64,000 nucleotides of DNA, taken from Vibrio tapetis subsp. tapetis. Its GTDB lineage: Bacteria > Pseudomonadota > Gammaproteobacteria > Enterobacterales > Vibrionaceae. The position numbers and the translations under genes are program-made. Positions 1 through 10,075 of this stretch are shown here, one piece after another; position 1 is the stretch's first letter; each line of letters begins with the position of its first letter. Below the pieces are notes generated by a model. That model was not told where the DNA came from and made no database searches. It saw nothing but the letters and a program-made list of their open reading frames with translations. Where the stretch lies: NCBI RefSeq assembly GCF_900233005.1, contig NZ_LT960611.1, positions 1,302,001-1,366,000 on the forward strand, in the 5' to 3' direction.

Positions 1-1637
1 TTTCGCGCCGCTCGACCTATGGTTTGGATCAATGAACGTTCTGAACGCAAGAACCCTTCTTTGTCGGCATCTAATATCGCAACTAAAGAAACCTCAGGCA
101 TGTCTAACCCTTCACGAAGTAGGTTGATACCGACTAACACGTCAAATTCACCCAAGCGTAAATCCCGAATGATTTCGACCCTTTCAACGGTATCAATATC
201 GGAATGCAAGTAACGAACACGAACGCCATGTTCATCTAAGTACTCCGTCAAATCCTCTGCCATTCGCTTGGTTAAGGTGGTCACCAACACTCGTTCATTC
301 ACTTGGCTACGCTTGCGGATTTCTGACAATAAATCATCAACTTGCGTTGCTACTGGGCGAACCTCTAATTCAGGGTCAAGTAACCCTGTCGGCCGAACAA
401 CTTGTTCAGCAACTTCACCATCAGATTTTTCTATTTCATAATTACCCGGCGTTGCAGACACATAAATCGTTTGCGGGGCGATAGATTCAAACTCATCGAA
501 TTTAAGCGGTCTATTATCTAATGCCGATGGCAAACGAAAGCCAAACTCCACCAGCGTTTCTTTACGCGAACGGTCGCCCTTATACATAGCGCCAACTTGA
601 GAGACCGTCACATGCGATTCATCAATAATGAGCAAACCATCACTGGGTAAGTAGTCAAATAAAGTCGGGGGTGCTTCTCCTTCACCACGTCCACTTAGGT
701 AACGCGAGTAGTTTTCGACACCCGAGCAAAACCCCAGTTCGTTCATCATCTCTATATCAAATTGAGTTCGTTGAGAGATGCGCTGCTCTTCTAACAGCTT
801 GTTGTTATCAAGCAGATGCTTCTTTCTACTTTCAAGCTCTACTTTGATTTTTTCAATCGCTTCTAACATGCGCTCGCGTGGCGTCACGTAGTGGGTTTTA
901 GGATATATTGTGTAGCGCGGTAGATCCCGCTGTACGATCGCGCCAGTCAAGGGATCAAACAAACTAATGCATTCAACTTCATCATCAAATAGCTCAATAC
1001 GAACCGCATTTTGGTCAGATTCCGCAGGGAAGATATCGATGACTTCACCGCGAACTCTAAATTGACCCCGTTCAAAGGTCACATCATTACGCGAATACTG
1101 CAGTTCTGCTAAGCGACGCAGTACATCTCGCTGATTAATTACGTCACCACGGCTCACATGCAGCATCATCTTCAGGTAAGAATCGGGATCACCTAAACCA
1201 TAAATCGCTGAAACCGAAGCCACAATAATTGAGTCTTTACGCTCTAGTAGGGCCTTAGTTGCTGATAACCGCATCTGCTCGATATGCGCATTGACCGAAG
1301 AATCTTTCTCAATAAACGTGTCTGTCGTAGGCACATACGCTTCTGGTTGGTAGTAATCGTAATAGGAAACGAAATATTCAACTGAGTTGTTTGGGAAGAA
1401 AGCTTTCATTTCCCCGTACAATTGCGCCGCCAGCGTCTTATTAGGAGCGAGCAATATAGCCGGGCGTTGAGATTGCGCGATAACATTCGCTAAGGTAAAT
1501 GTTTTTCCTGACCCAGTCACCCCGAGCAACGTCTGATGGGCAAGGCCTGATTCTAGTCCATCCAACAGCTGTGCTATCGCGGTTGGTTGATCTCCTGCTG
1601 GTTGATATTTAGACACCAACTCAAATTGTTTTGACAT
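1..1637 (-). CDS. uvrB: UvrABC excinuclease subunit B (5' part, runs off the window)
   Basis: UvrB is the DNA-damage-verification helicase of nucleotide excision repair. It is loaded by UvrA and recruits UvrC for the dual incision. Reading leftward from the ATG at 1637 gives [20 protein letters not shown], then a Walker A motif (GVTGSGKT, about residues 39-46), [15 protein letters not shown] (the UvrB beta-hairpin region), [10 protein letters not shown], and helicase motifs near the edge including LREGLDMPE and QTIGRAAR. About 545 of the usual ~670 residues are inside the window; the C-terminal UvrC-contact region is cut off. No intact LexA box was found upstream. The identification is very secure. 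Confidence 0.97.
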   Translation of the reverse strand, partial: MSKQFELVSKYQPAGDQPTAIAQLLDGLESGLAHQTLLGVTGSGKTFTLANVIAQSQRPAILLAPNKTLAAQLYGEMKAFFPNNSVEYFVSYYDYYQPEAYVPTTDTFIEKDSSVNAHIEQMRLSATKALLERKDSIIVASVSAIYGLGDPDSYLKMMLHVSRGDVINQRDVLRRLAELQYSRNDVTFERGQFRVRGEVIDIFPAESDQNAVRIELFDDEVECISLFDPLTGAIVQRDLPRYTIYPKTHYVTPRERMLEAIEKIKVELESRKKHLLDNNKLLEEQRISQRTQFDIEMMNELGFCSGVENYSRYLSGRGEGEAPPTLFDYLPSDGLLIIDESHVTVSQVGAMYKGDRSRKETLVEFGFRLPSALDNRPLKFDEFESIAPQTIYVSATPGNYEIEKSDGEVAEQVVRPTGLLDPELEVRPVATQVDDLLSEIRKRSQVNERVLVTTLTKRMAEDLTEYLDEHGVRVRYLHSDIDTVERVEIIRDLRLGEFDVLVGINLLREGLDMPEVSLVAILDADKEGFLRSERSLIQTIGRAAR

Positions 1638-2111
1638 GATTTATCCCTAACGAACTAAGCGCACTTTATTGTCGCTGGTTAATCTATCTTAGATCAATAA
1701 GGACTGGCTACAAAAAACATACAGTCATTTGAAAAAGTAATGGCACATTAGATTTAACTTTGCTATTGTTCTCGTCCCTCATATGCACCAGCCTTAAAAA
1801 ACACAACAAAACAATCCACGGGTTTTCCCCATTTTTTGGTGTTTTTGTCCTTTATTCGCAATTTTCTATTTTATGCCCGTTTTATCCTTCAAATAGCAAA
1901 AAACAACAACAACCAACAAAAACAACAACTTAAACAAGTTTCTTATTTATTGCCTTGCGCTTTTTTTTGGGCCCATAAAGTTACCACAAATCCATTAACA
2001 CACTTATCCACAATTTTGGTGGATAACTGTGAGTAGCCTTTATCCGATAAGGGATAGGAGAAAGTAAAGATTATTTTGTTTCTTTTTTTTTGCATTCTTT
2101 TCTTTTTTTTA
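1638..2111. other. AT-rich non-coding spacer between uvrB and tRNA-Asn
   Basis: About 470 bases with no convincing gene. The stretch is rich in homopolymeric A and T runs, notably T tracts at 2081-2110. The only open frame (1836-2036) encodes a low-complexity Asn/Gln-rich peptide with no ribosome-binding site and is probably noise. The spacer carries the paired DnaA-type boxes listed separately. Confidence 0.6.
2004..2026. promoter_or_regulatory. Inverted pair of DnaA-type boxes
   Basis: TTATCCACA at 2004-2012 is a perfect match to the DnaA R-box consensus TTATNCACA. The opposite-strand partner at 2018-2026 reads TTATCCACC, with one mismatch. Together they form an 8-bp inverted repeat with a 7-base spacer. 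Two facing boxes could bind DnaA, as titration or reset sites do, but function is inferred only. It lies about 85 bases upstream of the tRNA promoter. Confidence 0.45.
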
Positions 2112-2140
2112 TTGACACAAAAAAGGCCAATCGCTAGAAT
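2112..2140 (+). promoter_or_regulatory. Sigma-70 promoter of tRNA-Asn
   Basis: TTGACA at 2112-2117 and TAGAAT at 2135-2140 are separated by exactly 17 bases. This near-consensus promoter places transcription start a few bases before the tRNA 5' end at 2158. The strength and the short leader fit a stable-RNA promoter. Confidence 0.85.
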
Positions 2141-2157
2141 TCGCTTCGTTAAATAAT

Positions 2158-2233
2158 TCCCCCTTAGTTCAGTTGGTAGAACGGCGGACTGTTAATCCGT
2201 ATGTCGCAAGTTCAAGTCTTGCAGGGGGAGCCA
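2158..2233 (+). tRNA. tRNA-Asn (anticodon GTT)
   Basis: A 76-nt cloverleaf with encoded CCA. The acceptor stem TCCCCCT pairs with AGGGGGA. The anticodon stem GCGGA/TCCGT encloses the loop CTGTTAA with anticodon GTT, and the T arm contains TTCAAGT. A consensus promoter precedes it and a strong terminator follows, so it is a monocistronic tRNA gene decoding AAC and AAU. Confidence 0.97.
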
Positions 2234-2239
2234 AATTTA

Positions 2240-2271
2240 AAAAAGGCCGCAATTTTTATTGCGGCCTTTTT
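2240..2271 (+). terminator. Rho-independent terminator of tRNA-Asn
   Basis: Inverted repeat AAAGGCCGCAAT / ATTGCGGCCTTT followed by a T run, 7 bases after the tRNA CCA end. Confidence 0.9.
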
Positions 2272-2393
2272 GCATTTGTCGCTATCAAGTGGCTAATTGC
2301 CCCACAAATTACTCATTACAGCATCTTGCTAAGCGCACTTTAAAACGTGCACTTCCCCATCTTATAACCTCACCCATGGAATGGTTACAATCT

Positions 2394-2412
2394 TGAGATC
2401 TTAGTTATCTCA
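2394..2412. promoter_or_regulatory. Inverted repeat upstream of rsxA
   Basis: TGAGAT (2394-2399) and ATCTCA (2407-2412) form a 6-bp palindrome with a 7-base spacer, about 115 bases before rsxA. The remainder of 2272-2525 shows no gene. It may be a regulator site for the rsx operon; the binding protein is unknown. Confidence 0.25.
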
Positions 2413-2525
2413 TCAATTGCTGAATAATTCGCTAATTTACCCAAAAACCTTTCCGCTCTTAGGTTGTTAAATCGCTTACAACAAAGGATAATAATGGGAT
2501 CTGTTTTGAATATAATTGAGATGCT

Positions 2526-3107
2526 ATGACAGAGTATCTGTTGCTGCTTGTTGGCACCGTATTGGTCAACAACTTCGTTCTTGTGAAATTTTTAGGCTTA
2601 TGCCCATTTATGGGGGTTTCTAAGAAATTGGAAACCGCTATTGGCATGAGCTTAGCGACGACGTTCGTCTTAACATTAGCCTCGGTAAGTGCTTACTTAG
2701 TCGAGAGCTACGTACTTAAGCCACTCGGCATTGAATACCTTCGCACAATGAGCTTTATTTTGGTCATTGCCGTTGTGGTTCAGTTTACCGAAATGGTCGT
2801 CCATAAAACGAGCCCAACCCTGTATCGTTTGTTAGGTATATTCTTACCTTTGATTACCACAAACTGTGCCGTGTTAGGTGTCGCCCTACTGAACATCAAT
2901 GAAAACCATAATTTCATTCAATCCATCGTCTATGGCTTTGGTGCGGCTGTCGGTTTTTCATTAGTCCTGATTTTATTTGCCTCCATGCGCGAGCGAATCG
3001 CGGCCGCGAATGTACCGGGGCCATTTAAGGGCGCATCGATTGCCATGATCACCGCAGGTCTCATGTCATTAGCCTTTATGGGCTTTACTGGGTTGGTGAA
3101 ACTATAA
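2526..3107 (+). CDS. rsxA: Rnf/Rsx electron transport complex subunit A
   Basis: Inner-membrane subunit of the Rnf complex, which couples NADH-to-ferredoxin electron flow to ion movement. In E. coli the Rsx version reduces the SoxR sensor. The 193-residue product has about six hydrophobic segments, matching the family length. Conserved stretches are [20 protein letters not shown] near the N-terminus and [12 protein letters not shown] in mid-protein. The ATG at 2526 matches the family N-terminus ([19 protein letters not shown]). Its stop overlaps the rsxB start by one base (TAATG), so the two are translationally coupled. First gene of rsxABCDGE. Confidence 0.96.
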   Translation: MTEYLLLLVGTVLVNNFVLVKFLGLCPFMGVSKKLETAIGMSLATTFVLTLASVSAYLVESYVLKPLGIEYLRTMSFILVIAVVVQFTEMVVHKTSPTLYRLLGIFLPLITTNCAVLGVALLNINENHNFIQSIVYGFGAAVGFSLVLILFASMRERIAAANVPGPFKGASIAMITAGLMSLAFMGFTGLVKL

Positions 3108-3688
3108 TGAGTGGAATTGTCATTGCTGTATTAGCGGTCGTTGCATTGGCCGCTATTTTTGGCGCTATTCTTGGTTTCGCCTCTATCAAATTTAAAGTTG
3201 AAGCCAACCCTATTGTCGAACAAATCGACGAAATTTTACCTCAAACTCAATGTGGCCAGTGTGGCTACCCAGGTTGCCGACCTTATGCAGAAGCAATAGC
3301 AAACGGCGATAGCATCAACAAGTGCCCACCAGGCGGACAAGCTACCATCGAAAAACTGGCTGACTTAATGGGTGTTGAAGCATCAGAGCCTGCTCACGAT
3401 CCAGAAAAAAGCATCAAGAAAGTGGCCTTCATTCATGAAGACATGTGCATCGGCTGTACTAAGTGCATTCAAGCCTGCCCTGTTGACGCTATCGTCGGCG
3501 GCACAAAAGCCTTGCACACGGTTATTGAAGATGAATGCACAGGTTGCGATCTCTGCGTGGCACCTTGCCCAACAGATTGTATTGAAATGATTCCAGTGGC
3601 ACCAACAACCGATACTTGGAAATGGCAGCTCAATGCGATTCCCGTCGTAAACGTAGCGGCTACTCAACCACAAAAAGAACAACAATAA
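3107..3688 (+). CDS. rsxB: Rnf/Rsx complex ferredoxin-like subunit B
   Basis: Iron-sulfur subunit that passes electrons within the Rnf complex. The 193-residue product has an N-terminal hydrophobic anchor (about residues 5-28). A four-cysteine Fe-S domain follows (CGQCGYPGC, then CPPGG). Two classical ferredoxin motifs come next: [12 protein letters not shown] and [12 protein letters not shown], giving two 4Fe-4S clusters. Position between rsxA (1-base overlap) and rsxC fits the standard operon order. Length is normal for the family. Confidence 0.96.
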   Translation: MSGIVIAVLAVVALAAIFGAILGFASIKFKVEANPIVEQIDEILPQTQCGQCGYPGCRPYAEAIANGDSINKCPPGGQATIEKLADLMGVEASEPAHDPEKSIKKVAFIHEDMCIGCTKCIQACPVDAIVGGTKALHTVIEDECTGCDLCVAPCPTDCIEMIPVAPTTDTWKWQLNAIPVVNVAATQPQKEQQ

Positions 3689-3697
3689 GGATTGGGT

Positions 3698-6388
3698 ATG
3701 TTGTCACTCATTGAAAAAATTCGTTCCGGTTACCTTTGGGATTTCCCCGGTGGTGTACACCCGCCAGAAAACAAAAAACAGTCTGCGAGCACCCGTCTTC
3801 AACATGCATCGCTCCCTACCGAATTGGTTATTCCAATTAAGCAACATATCGGTAAAGCAGGCGATTTATGTGTGAAAATCGGCGATTACGTTCTTAAAGG
3901 CCAACCTCTAACTGAGTGTTCTCTCAGCTTTATGCTGCCTATACATGCACCAACATCTGGCACTATTACGGCGATAGAACCACGGGTTTCCGCTCACCCA
4001 TCCGGCTTACCGGTATTGAGTATCGTGATAACTCCTGACGGAGAAGATCGCTGGATCACCTTAAACAAGATTTCCGATTTACCATCCCAAAGCCCAGAAA
4101 GCCTGATTGAAATAATCAGACAGGCCGGTATTTCGGGTATGGGCGGTGCTGGCTTCCCTACTGCGAAGAAAATTCAATCCGGTGTAGCAAAAACCGACAT
4201 ATTGATCATCAACGCAGCGGAATGTGAACCTTACATTACTGCTGATGATGCGCTCATGCAGCACTATGCCGACGAGATCATTCAAGGGATTGAAGTCATT
4301 GAGCATATTTTAACGCCCAAACTCACCATCATTGGGATTGAAGACAACAAGCCTGAAGCCATTGCCGCAATACAAAAAGCCGCAACCTTTAAAGACTACG
4401 TTATTCGCGTTATTCCCACTAAATATCCATCCGGTGGTGAAAAACAGCTAATAAAAGTACTGACCAATATGGAAGTGCCAAAAGGCAGTATTCCTGCCGA
4501 CATCGGTGTTTTGGTACAAAATGTGGGGTCCATTTTTGCTACAAAACGCGCAGTGTTTGATGGTGAGCCTCTGATTGAACGCTTAGTCACACTCACAGGT
4601 AAAGCGTTCTCGCAGCCACGTAATGTCTGGGCTCGAATTGGCACTCCCGTGCAACACCTACTCGAAGAATTCGATTACTCAGCAGACAAAAAGAGCCCAC
4701 GTTTGATTCTGGGAGGCCCAATGATGGGGTTCACGCTACCAACATCATTAGCCCCAGTAACCAAAACGACCAACTGTATTTTGGCACCAACGCGCAAAGA
4801 GATCCCTGCAAATCGCTACGAAATGGAATGTATCCGTTGTAGTCAATGCGCAGAAGCTTGCCCAGTATCTTTATTGCCACAGCAACTACAATGGTATGCA
4901 AAAAGCCAAGAATACGACAAATGTGAGGAACTAAACCTGAGCGACTGCATTGAGTGTGGCGCTTGTGCTTATGTTTGCCCAAGTGAAATTCCACTGGTGC
5001 AATATTACCGTGAAGCCAAAGCAGAAATTCGCTCCCGTAAAGAAGAATCACTTGCGGCAGAAAGAGCTCGTCAACGCTTTGAAGAAAGAAACGCCAGACT
5101 GGAGCGAGACAAAGCCCAACGAGAAAATCGCTTCAAAAAAGCTGCAGAGCAACGCCGTAATGATATGAAAAAATCAGACGGAGATGACGCCGTCGTCGCT
5201 GCCATTGCTCGAGTCAAAGCACAACAAACCAAAGTTGAGCCCGCTTCCGGCGAAGTTAAACCAGCGGTTGCCGCCGCGATTGCTCGGGCAAAAGCAAAAC
5301 AAGCCGCAGCGAAATCAAGTGGTGAAAACTTACCCGACAACAGCGAGATGGTTAAGCTAAGAGAAGAAAGAAAACAGCAGGCGCGAGCGCGTAAAGCGGA
5401 AAAAGAGCAACAAGCCGAAACTGAACTGCCCGCTGATGATAAAAAATCAGCGGTAGCTGCCGCTATTGCCCGCGCGAAAGCACGCAAGGAAAAACAAGCA
5501 AGTACACAGCCCGAGCCAACAGAAAGCAGCGATTCCGTATCTACTGCGAATAGCGACGCCGCTCAAGCTGCTGAAGATCCGAAAAAGACCGCTGTCGCGG
5601 CGGCCATTGCTCGCGCTAAAGCCCGCAAAGCAAAACAAGCCAACGCGCAAGATGCTCCAACAGAAAGCAACGACTCAGTAACCGCTGACGCTACCGACGC
5701 CGCTCAATCAGCTGAAGACCCGAAAAAGGCGGCCGTCGCAGCAGCTATTGCTCGCGCTAAAGCCCGCAAAGCAAAACAAGCCAGCGCGCAAGATGCCCCA
5801 ACAGAAAGCAACGACTCAGTAACCGCTGACGATACCGACGCCATTCAATCGGCTGAAGACCCGAAAAAGGCGGCCGTCGCGGCAGCCATTGCTCGCGCTA
5901 AAGCACGCAAAGCAAAACAAGCCAACACGCAAGATGCCCCAACAGAAAGTAATGACTCAGTAACCGCTGACGATACCGACGCCGTTCAATCGGCTGAAGA
6001 TCCGAAAAAGGCGGCCGTCGCAGCGGCCATTGCTCGCGCTAAAGCACGCAAGGCAAAACAAGCCAACGCGCAAGATGCCCCAACAGAAAGTAATGACTCA
6101 GTAACCGCTGACGATACCGACGCCGTTCAATCGGCTGAAGACCCGAAAAAGGCGGTCGTCGCAGCGGCCATTGCTCGCGCTAAAGCACGTAAGGCAAAAC
6201 AAGCCAACGCGCAGCCTGCACCAACAGAAAGCGAAAACTCCACGCCTTCAGAGGAGACTGACTCCGTTCAACCAGCAGAAGATCCGAAAAAGGCCGCCGT
6301 TACTGCCGCCATCGCCCGCGCTAAAGCCAGAAAGGCAGCGCAAGCTGAACGAAAAACACAAATATCAAATAGTAAGGAGAACGAGTAG
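3698..6388 (+). CDS. rsxC: Rnf/Rsx complex subunit C with expanded Ala/Lys-rich repeat tail
   Basis: NADH- and FMN-binding, Fe-S-containing peripheral subunit of the Rnf complex. I chose the ATG at 3698 ([11 protein letters not shown]) because AATAAGGA lies just upstream; an in-frame TTG at 3692 is less likely. The N-terminal half has the glycine-rich [12 protein letters not shown] nucleotide-binding motif and two 4Fe-4S motifs ([12 protein letters not shown] and [12 protein letters not shown]). From about residue 450 the protein becomes a charged coiled region. It then becomes a long repetitive tail in which [14 protein letters not shown] recurs inside 47-residue units. At 896 residues it is longer than the roughly 740-residue E. 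coli protein, and the repeats account for the excess. The stop overlaps rsxD by one base. Confidence 0.96.
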   Translation: MLSLIEKIRSGYLWDFPGGVHPPENKKQSASTRLQHASLPTELVIPIKQHIGKAGDLCVKIGDYVLKGQPLTECSLSFMLPIHAPTSGTITAIEPRVSAHPSGLPVLSIVITPDGEDRWITLNKISDLPSQSPESLIEIIRQAGISGMGGAGFPTAKKIQSGVAKTDILIINAAECEPYITADDALMQHYADEIIQGIEVIEHILTPKLTIIGIEDNKPEAIAAIQKAATFKDYVIRVIPTKYPSGGEKQLIKVLTNMEVPKGSIPADIGVLVQNVGSIFATKRAVFDGEPLIERLVTLTGKAFSQPRNVWARIGTPVQHLLEEFDYSADKKSPRLILGGPMMGFTLPTSLAPVTKTTNCILAPTRKEIPANRYEMECIRCSQCAEACPVSLLPQQLQWYAKSQEYDKCEELNLSDCIECGACAYVCPSEIPLVQYYREAKAEIRSRKEESLAAERARQRFEERNARLERDKAQRENRFKKAAEQRRNDMKKSDGDDAVVAAIARVKAQQTKVEPASGEVKPAVAAAIARAKAKQAAAKSSGENLPDNSEMVKLREERKQQARARKAEKEQQAETELPADDKKSAVAAAIARAKARKEKQASTQPEPTESSDSVSTANSDAAQAAEDPKKTAVAAAIARAKARKAKQANAQDAPTESNDSVTADATDAAQSAEDPKKAAVAAAIARAKARKAKQASAQDAPTESNDSVTADDTDAIQSAEDPKKAAVAAAIARAKARKAKQANTQDAPTESNDSVTADDTDAVQSAEDPKKAAVAAAIARAKARKAKQANAQDAPTESNDSVTADDTDAVQSAEDPKKAVVAAAIARAKARKAKQANAQPAPTESENSTPSEETDSVQPAEDPKKAAVTAAIARAKARKAAQAERKTQISNSKENE
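5570..6360 (+). repeat. 141-bp in-frame tandem repeat in the 3' part of rsxC
   Basis: Units start at 5570, 5711, 5852, 5993 and 6134, with a partial sixth from 6275. The period is exactly 141 bp, or 47 codons. Each unit begins AEDPKK, continues with the [14 protein letters not shown] motif, and ends in an acidic linker ([13 protein letters not shown]). A degenerate copy precedes the array. The middle copies are almost identical in DNA, which suggests recent duplication and probable length variation between strains. Confidence 0.95.
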
Positions 6389-7437
6389 TGGCCTTTTTTA
6401 TCGCTAGCTCACCACATGCTCATAGTAAAAAAAGTACTCCTGACTTAATGCGTTGGGTTGCACTAGGAGCAATCCCTGGCCTTGTGGCACAAAGCTACTT
6501 CTTTGGTTGGGGCACATTAATACAACTCGTGTTTGCCATGCTACTCGCGGTTTCTATGGAAGCCGCAGTCATGCTTTTGCGTAAACGTAACCCTATCGGG
6601 GCATTGAGAGATAACAGCGCATTCGTAACAGCATGGTTACTTGCCGTTGCCATTCCTCCCTTGTCTCCATGGTGGACAATGGTGATCGGCATCTTCTTTG
6701 CTATTGTGGTCGCCAAGCATCTGTACGGAGGCATTGGTCAAAACATCTTTAACCCCGCAATGGTGGCGTACGTTGTTCTTCTGATCTCTTTCCCGGTGCA
6801 AATGACGAGTTGGGCTGCTCCGTCTTCGATTGCTCCTTATCAAGCCGATTTCATCGACTCGTTTTCCCTCATATTCAGTGGATTTAACGCCGATGGCTTC
6901 TCTTTACAGCAATTCCGAACTGGCATTGATGGCATAACAACGGCGACGCCATTAGATACCATCAAAACAGGCCTGAGTTCAGGAAAGACTATCCCTGAGC
7001 TTAAAGCACTACCACAGTTTTCTGGCATTGCCGGATTAGGCTGGGAATGGGTGAACCTTGCCTACCTCGCAGGTGGACTACTCCTGATCAAAATGCGCGT
7101 TGTGCAATGGCATATCCCCGTAGCGTTTCTTGGCTCGTTGGTTTTATGTTCATTAATATCAGCTCTAATTTTCCCTGGCGAAACCGCGGGGCCATTGGTT
7201 CAGCTACTGTCTGGTGCCACCATGCTCGGTGCCTTTTTTATCGCGACAGATCCTGTCTCTGCCGCCACTACGACCAAAGGTCGGCTGGTATTTGGAGCCT
7301 TTATCGGCTGTATGGTCTTCATCATCCGTTCGTTTGGTGGATTCCCTGATGGTGTCGCCTTTGCGGTGTTACTTGCCAACATGTGCGTACCACTCATCGA
7401 CTATTACACTCGCCCACGTACTTATGGCCACAAGTAG
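6388..7437 (+). CDS. rsxD: Rnf/Rsx complex membrane subunit D
   Basis: Integral membrane subunit, homologous to NqrB, carrying a covalently bound FMN. The 349-residue product starts with GTG at 6388, overlapping the rsxC stop by one base, and matches the family N-terminus ([10 protein letters not shown]). The flavinylation site is visible in [10 protein letters not shown]: Thr187 falls at the residue number reported for V. cholerae RnfD. Several transmembrane helices follow, including [20 protein letters not shown]. RsxG starts 9 bases after the stop. Confidence 0.95.
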   Translation: MAFFIASSPHAHSKKSTPDLMRWVALGAIPGLVAQSYFFGWGTLIQLVFAMLLAVSMEAAVMLLRKRNPIGALRDNSAFVTAWLLAVAIPPLSPWWTMVIGIFFAIVVAKHLYGGIGQNIFNPAMVAYVVLLISFPVQMTSWAAPSSIAPYQADFIDSFSLIFSGFNADGFSLQQFRTGIDGITTATPLDTIKTGLSSGKTIPELKALPQFSGIAGLGWEWVNLAYLAGGLLLIKMRVVQWHIPVAFLGSLVLCSLISALIFPGETAGPLVQLLSGATMLGAFFIATDPVSAATTTKGRLVFGAFIGCMVFIIRSFGGFPDGVAFAVLLANMCVPLIDYYTRPRTYGHK

Positions 7438-7446
7438 GAATTAGAG

Positions 7447-8124
7447 ATGATAAAAGCAATTCAAAGAAATAGCGGTGTTCTGGCCATTTTTGCCTTACTC
7501 TCTACCGGAGTGGTCGCGATCACTCACACACTGACAGCCGATCGGATCTTAGAGCAACAACAGAAGAACCTGTTGAAAGTTCTCAATGAAGTGTTGCCCA
7601 AAGAAATACACGATAACAAGTTGGTTGAGCACTGTACTTTGTTTACCAGTAAGCAATATTTGGGGTCTGATAATCCGCAGCCAGCCTACATTGCAACCAA
7701 AAATGGCAAGGTCACTGGCATTGCTATTCAAGCCATTGCCCCAGACGGCTATAATGGTCAAATCAAACTGATCGTTGGCATAGACAAAGCGGGCACAATT
7801 ATGGGCACACGGATCTTACAACATGCTGAGACTCCGGGGCTAGGTGACAAAATTGACCTGAAAGTGTCCTCTTGGATCGAAAGCTTTACTGGCAAACGCC
7901 TAGAACACCCAACGGCAAATTCAAGCTCAGATGCATCAACGCCGAGTTGGTCAATAAAACAATGGGCTGTACGTAAAGATGGTGGCGAGTTTGATCAATT
8001 CACAGGGGCGACCATTACCCCAAGAGCTGTTGTAAAAGCGGTGAAAAACGCATCACTCTTCTTTCAGGCGTCACAAGACAATTTAGACCAACTGCCTATC
8101 AATTGTGGAGGTTCAAATGGCTGA
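7447..8124 (+). CDS. rsxG: Rnf/Rsx complex periplasmic flavin subunit G
   Basis: FMN-binding-domain subunit exposed to the periplasm and anchored by one N-terminal helix (about residues 10-28). The flavinylation motif appears as [15 protein letters not shown], with Thr189 as the predicted FMN acceptor. [11 protein letters not shown] is the other hallmark of the FMN_bind family. The protein is 225 residues, slightly longer than many homologs because of a Ser/Ala-rich insertion around residues 155-167. The rsxE start lies inside its 3' end. Confidence 0.95.
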   Translation: MIKAIQRNSGVLAIFALLSTGVVAITHTLTADRILEQQQKNLLKVLNEVLPKEIHDNKLVEHCTLFTSKQYLGSDNPQPAYIATKNGKVTGIAIQAIAPDGYNGQIKLIVGIDKAGTIMGTRILQHAETPGLGDKIDLKVSSWIESFTGKRLEHPTANSSSDASTPSWSIKQWAVRKDGGEFDQFTGATITPRAVVKAVKNASLFFQASQDNLDQLPINCGGSNG

Positions 8125-8806
8125 GAATAAGTTATTGATGAAGAACGGCTTATGGGATAACAACCCCGCTCTAGTCCAATTGCTCGGCCTTTGCCCGCTC
8201 TTGGCCGTTTCATCGACAGTCACAAATGCGATGGGGCTTGGTATTGCCACATTATTGGTTCTGGTTGGCTCCAACCTGATTGTGTCATTGGTCAGAGATT
8301 ATGTGCCAAAAGAAGTGCGCATCCCGATTTTTGTTATGATCATTGCAGCCCTAGTAACCTGCGTTCAATTGCTAATGAATGCCTACGCTTACGGGTTGTA
8401 TTTATCTCTTGGTATCTTCATTCCTCTTATCGTGACCAACTGCATCATTATTGGCCGTGCAGAAGCCTTTGCATCTAAAAACCAACCACTACCCGCGGTA
8501 CTCGATGGCTTTTGGATGGGCACAGGCATGTTGTTAGTCTTGATGTTGCTCGGTGCATTAAGAGAAGTGCTGGGTAACGGTACGTTATTTGATGGCGCGG
8601 ATCTGCTGCTTGGCGACTGGGCATCAGTGTTACGTATTGAAGTATTCCAAATCGATAATAGCTTCCTGTTAGCACTTCTACCTCCAGGCGCGTTTATTGG
8701 TGTTGGTTTCATCATTGCGATTAAAAACGTCATCGACAAGCAATTAAGCGCCAGACAACCAAAACAAGAAAAGCCGGTTATCGAACGAGCAAGGGTCAGC
8801 AACTAA
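8117..8806 (+). CDS. rsxE: Rnf/Rsx complex membrane subunit E
   Basis: Polytopic inner-membrane subunit paralogous to RsxA. The ATG at 8117 ([16 protein letters not shown]) has GGAGG at 8107-8111, so I prefer it to the GTG at 8105. It overlaps the end of rsxG by 8 bases. The 229-residue product contains family signatures [10 protein letters not shown] and [17 protein letters not shown]. It closes the ABCDGE operon; nth begins 67 bases later, as is common in gammaproteobacteria. Confidence 0.95.
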   Translation: MAENKLLMKNGLWDNNPALVQLLGLCPLLAVSSTVTNAMGLGIATLLVLVGSNLIVSLVRDYVPKEVRIPIFVMIIAALVTCVQLLMNAYAYGLYLSLGIFIPLIVTNCIIIGRAEAFASKNQPLPAVLDGFWMGTGMLLVLMLLGALREVLGNGTLFDGADLLLGDWASVLRIEVFQIDNSFLLALLPPGAFIGVGFIIAIKNVIDKQLSARQPKQEKPVIERARVSN

Positions 8807-8873
8807 TCAACACATTATAAGGGGCGAGTAACTAAAATACGCCCCATCAATCACTCAAGGAAGCAGCCTCGGT

Positions 8874-9515
8874 ATGAATAATACAAAAAGGCGGGAAATG
8901 TTAGAGAGATTGCGTCAAGACAATCCCAACCCGCAAACAGAACTCAACTGGAACTCCCCTTTTGAACTGCTGATCGCAGTTCTGCTTTCTGCGCAAGCCA
9001 CTGACGTTAGCGTAAACAAAGCAACCGACAAACTTTACCCTGTAGCCAATACGCCTCAAGCTCTTTTCGATCTTGGCGTTGACGGTGTAAAGAGCTACAT
9101 CAAAACCATTGGCTTATTTAATTCCAAAGCTGAAAACGTCATCAAAACATGCCGTATTTTACTCGATAAACATCAAGGTGTTGTACCTGAGAGCCTAGAA
9201 GCTCTGGTTGAACTTCCTGGTGTGGGACGAAAAACAGCCAATGTCGTGCTCAACACCGCCTTTGGCTGGCCAACTATTGCGGTTGATACCCATATTTATC
9301 GTGTCTCTAATCGCACTAAACTCGCAATGGGTAAAACCGTTGACGATGTAGAACAGAAATTACTCAAAGTCGTGCCTAAAGAGTTTAAATTAGATGTCCA
9401 CCACTGGCTCATTTTGCACGGCCGCTATACCTGCATCGCACGAAAACCTCGTTGCGGCAGCTGTTTAATTGAAGATTTATGTGAGTTTAAAGATAAAATT
9501 TATCCAGAAGGTTAG
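8874..9515 (+). CDS. nth: Endonuclease III
   Basis: Bifunctional DNA glycosylase and AP lyase that removes oxidised pyrimidines in base excision repair. The 213-residue product matches the family length. It has the helix-hairpin-helix LPGVGRKTANVVLN with the catalytic Lys, the catalytic Asp in VDTHIYRV, and a C-terminal 4Fe-4S loop with Cys spacing C-x6-C-x2-C-x5-C (CIARKPRCGSCLIEDLC). It follows rsxE and is 9 bases before gloA, so it probably belongs to the same transcript. Confidence 0.97.
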   Translation: MNNTKRREMLERLRQDNPNPQTELNWNSPFELLIAVLLSAQATDVSVNKATDKLYPVANTPQALFDLGVDGVKSYIKTIGLFNSKAENVIKTCRILLDKHQGVVPESLEALVELPGVGRKTANVVLNTAFGWPTIAVDTHIYRVSNRTKLAMGKTVDDVEQKLLKVVPKEFKLDVHHWLILHGRYTCIARKPRCGSCLIEDLCEFKDKIYPEG

Positions 9516-9524
9516 GAGAATACA

Positions 9525-9941
9525 ATGTCGAAGGGAAGAATACTGCACACCATGCTACGCGTAGGCGATCTAGATAAGTCGATTGCTTTTTATACCGACG
9601 TATTAGGCATGAAACTGCTGCGTAAAAACGAAAACACACAATATGAATACACGTTGGCATTTTTGGGCTACGGTGATGAATCGGAAGGTTCTGTCATTGA
9701 ACTGACCTACAACTGGGGCACAACAGAGTACGATCTAGGCGCAGGCTATGGCCACATTGCTCTTGGGTTTGACGATATCTACCAAACATGTGACGTAATT
9801 AAAGCCGCTGGCGGCAACGTAACCCGTGAACCAGGCCCAGTGAAAGGCGGTTCAACCCATATTGCGTTCGTAAAAGACCCTGACGGTTACATGATTGAGC
9901 TTATCCAAAATAAATCGGCAGGAGCTGGCTTGGAAGGTTAG
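9525..9941 (+). CDS. gloA: Glyoxalase I (lactoylglutathione lyase)
   Basis: Converts the hemithioacetal of methylglyoxal and glutathione to S-lactoylglutathione. The 138-residue VOC-fold protein keeps all four metal ligands, corresponding to E. coli H5, E56, H74 and E122: here His8, Glu59, His77 and Glu125. AGGAGAATACA precedes the ATG. It ends the run that starts with rsxA and is followed by a clear terminator. Confidence 0.97.
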   Translation: MSKGRILHTMLRVGDLDKSIAFYTDVLGMKLLRKNENTQYEYTLAFLGYGDESEGSVIELTYNWGTTEYDLGAGYGHIALGFDDIYQTCDVIKAAGGNVTREPGPVKGGSTHIAFVKDPDGYMIELIQNKSAGAGLEG

Positions 9942-9958
9942 TCTCAAAAATAAGTAAC

Positions 9959-9983
9959 AAAGCGAGCGATGGCTCGCTTTTTT
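9959..9983 (+). terminator. Terminator after gloA
   Basis: AAAGCGAGC / GCTCGCTTT hairpin followed by TTTTT, about 18 bases after the gloA stop. Confidence 0.9.
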
Positions 9984-10022
9984 TATGCTCGCGTCATAAT
10001 TTATAAAGCCACAGCTTTACAT

Positions 10023-10041
10023 GATAATGATTATCAATTAA
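10023..10041. promoter_or_regulatory. Fur box upstream of the 10076 gene
   Basis: GATAATGATTATCAATTAA matches the 19-bp Fur consensus at 14 positions by eye, including the contiguous core GATAATGAT. It lies about 35 bases before the next start codon, where Fur would block RNA polymerase. It implies repression under iron sufficiency. Confidence 0.75.
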
Positions 10042-10075
10042 ATTACACCCTCAATAATGAATGGAGGGTGAGATA

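Noticed and set aside
1690..1730. Possible LexA/SOS box upstream of uvrB
   Set aside because: CTGG and ACAG half-like elements are present, but the spacing is about five bases too long for the CTGT-N8-ACAG consensus and the first half is imperfect.
1836..2036. 66-codon open frame before tRNA-Asn
   Set aside because: Low-complexity Asn/Gln/Lys composition, no ribosome-binding site, and overlap with the DnaA-box palindrome.
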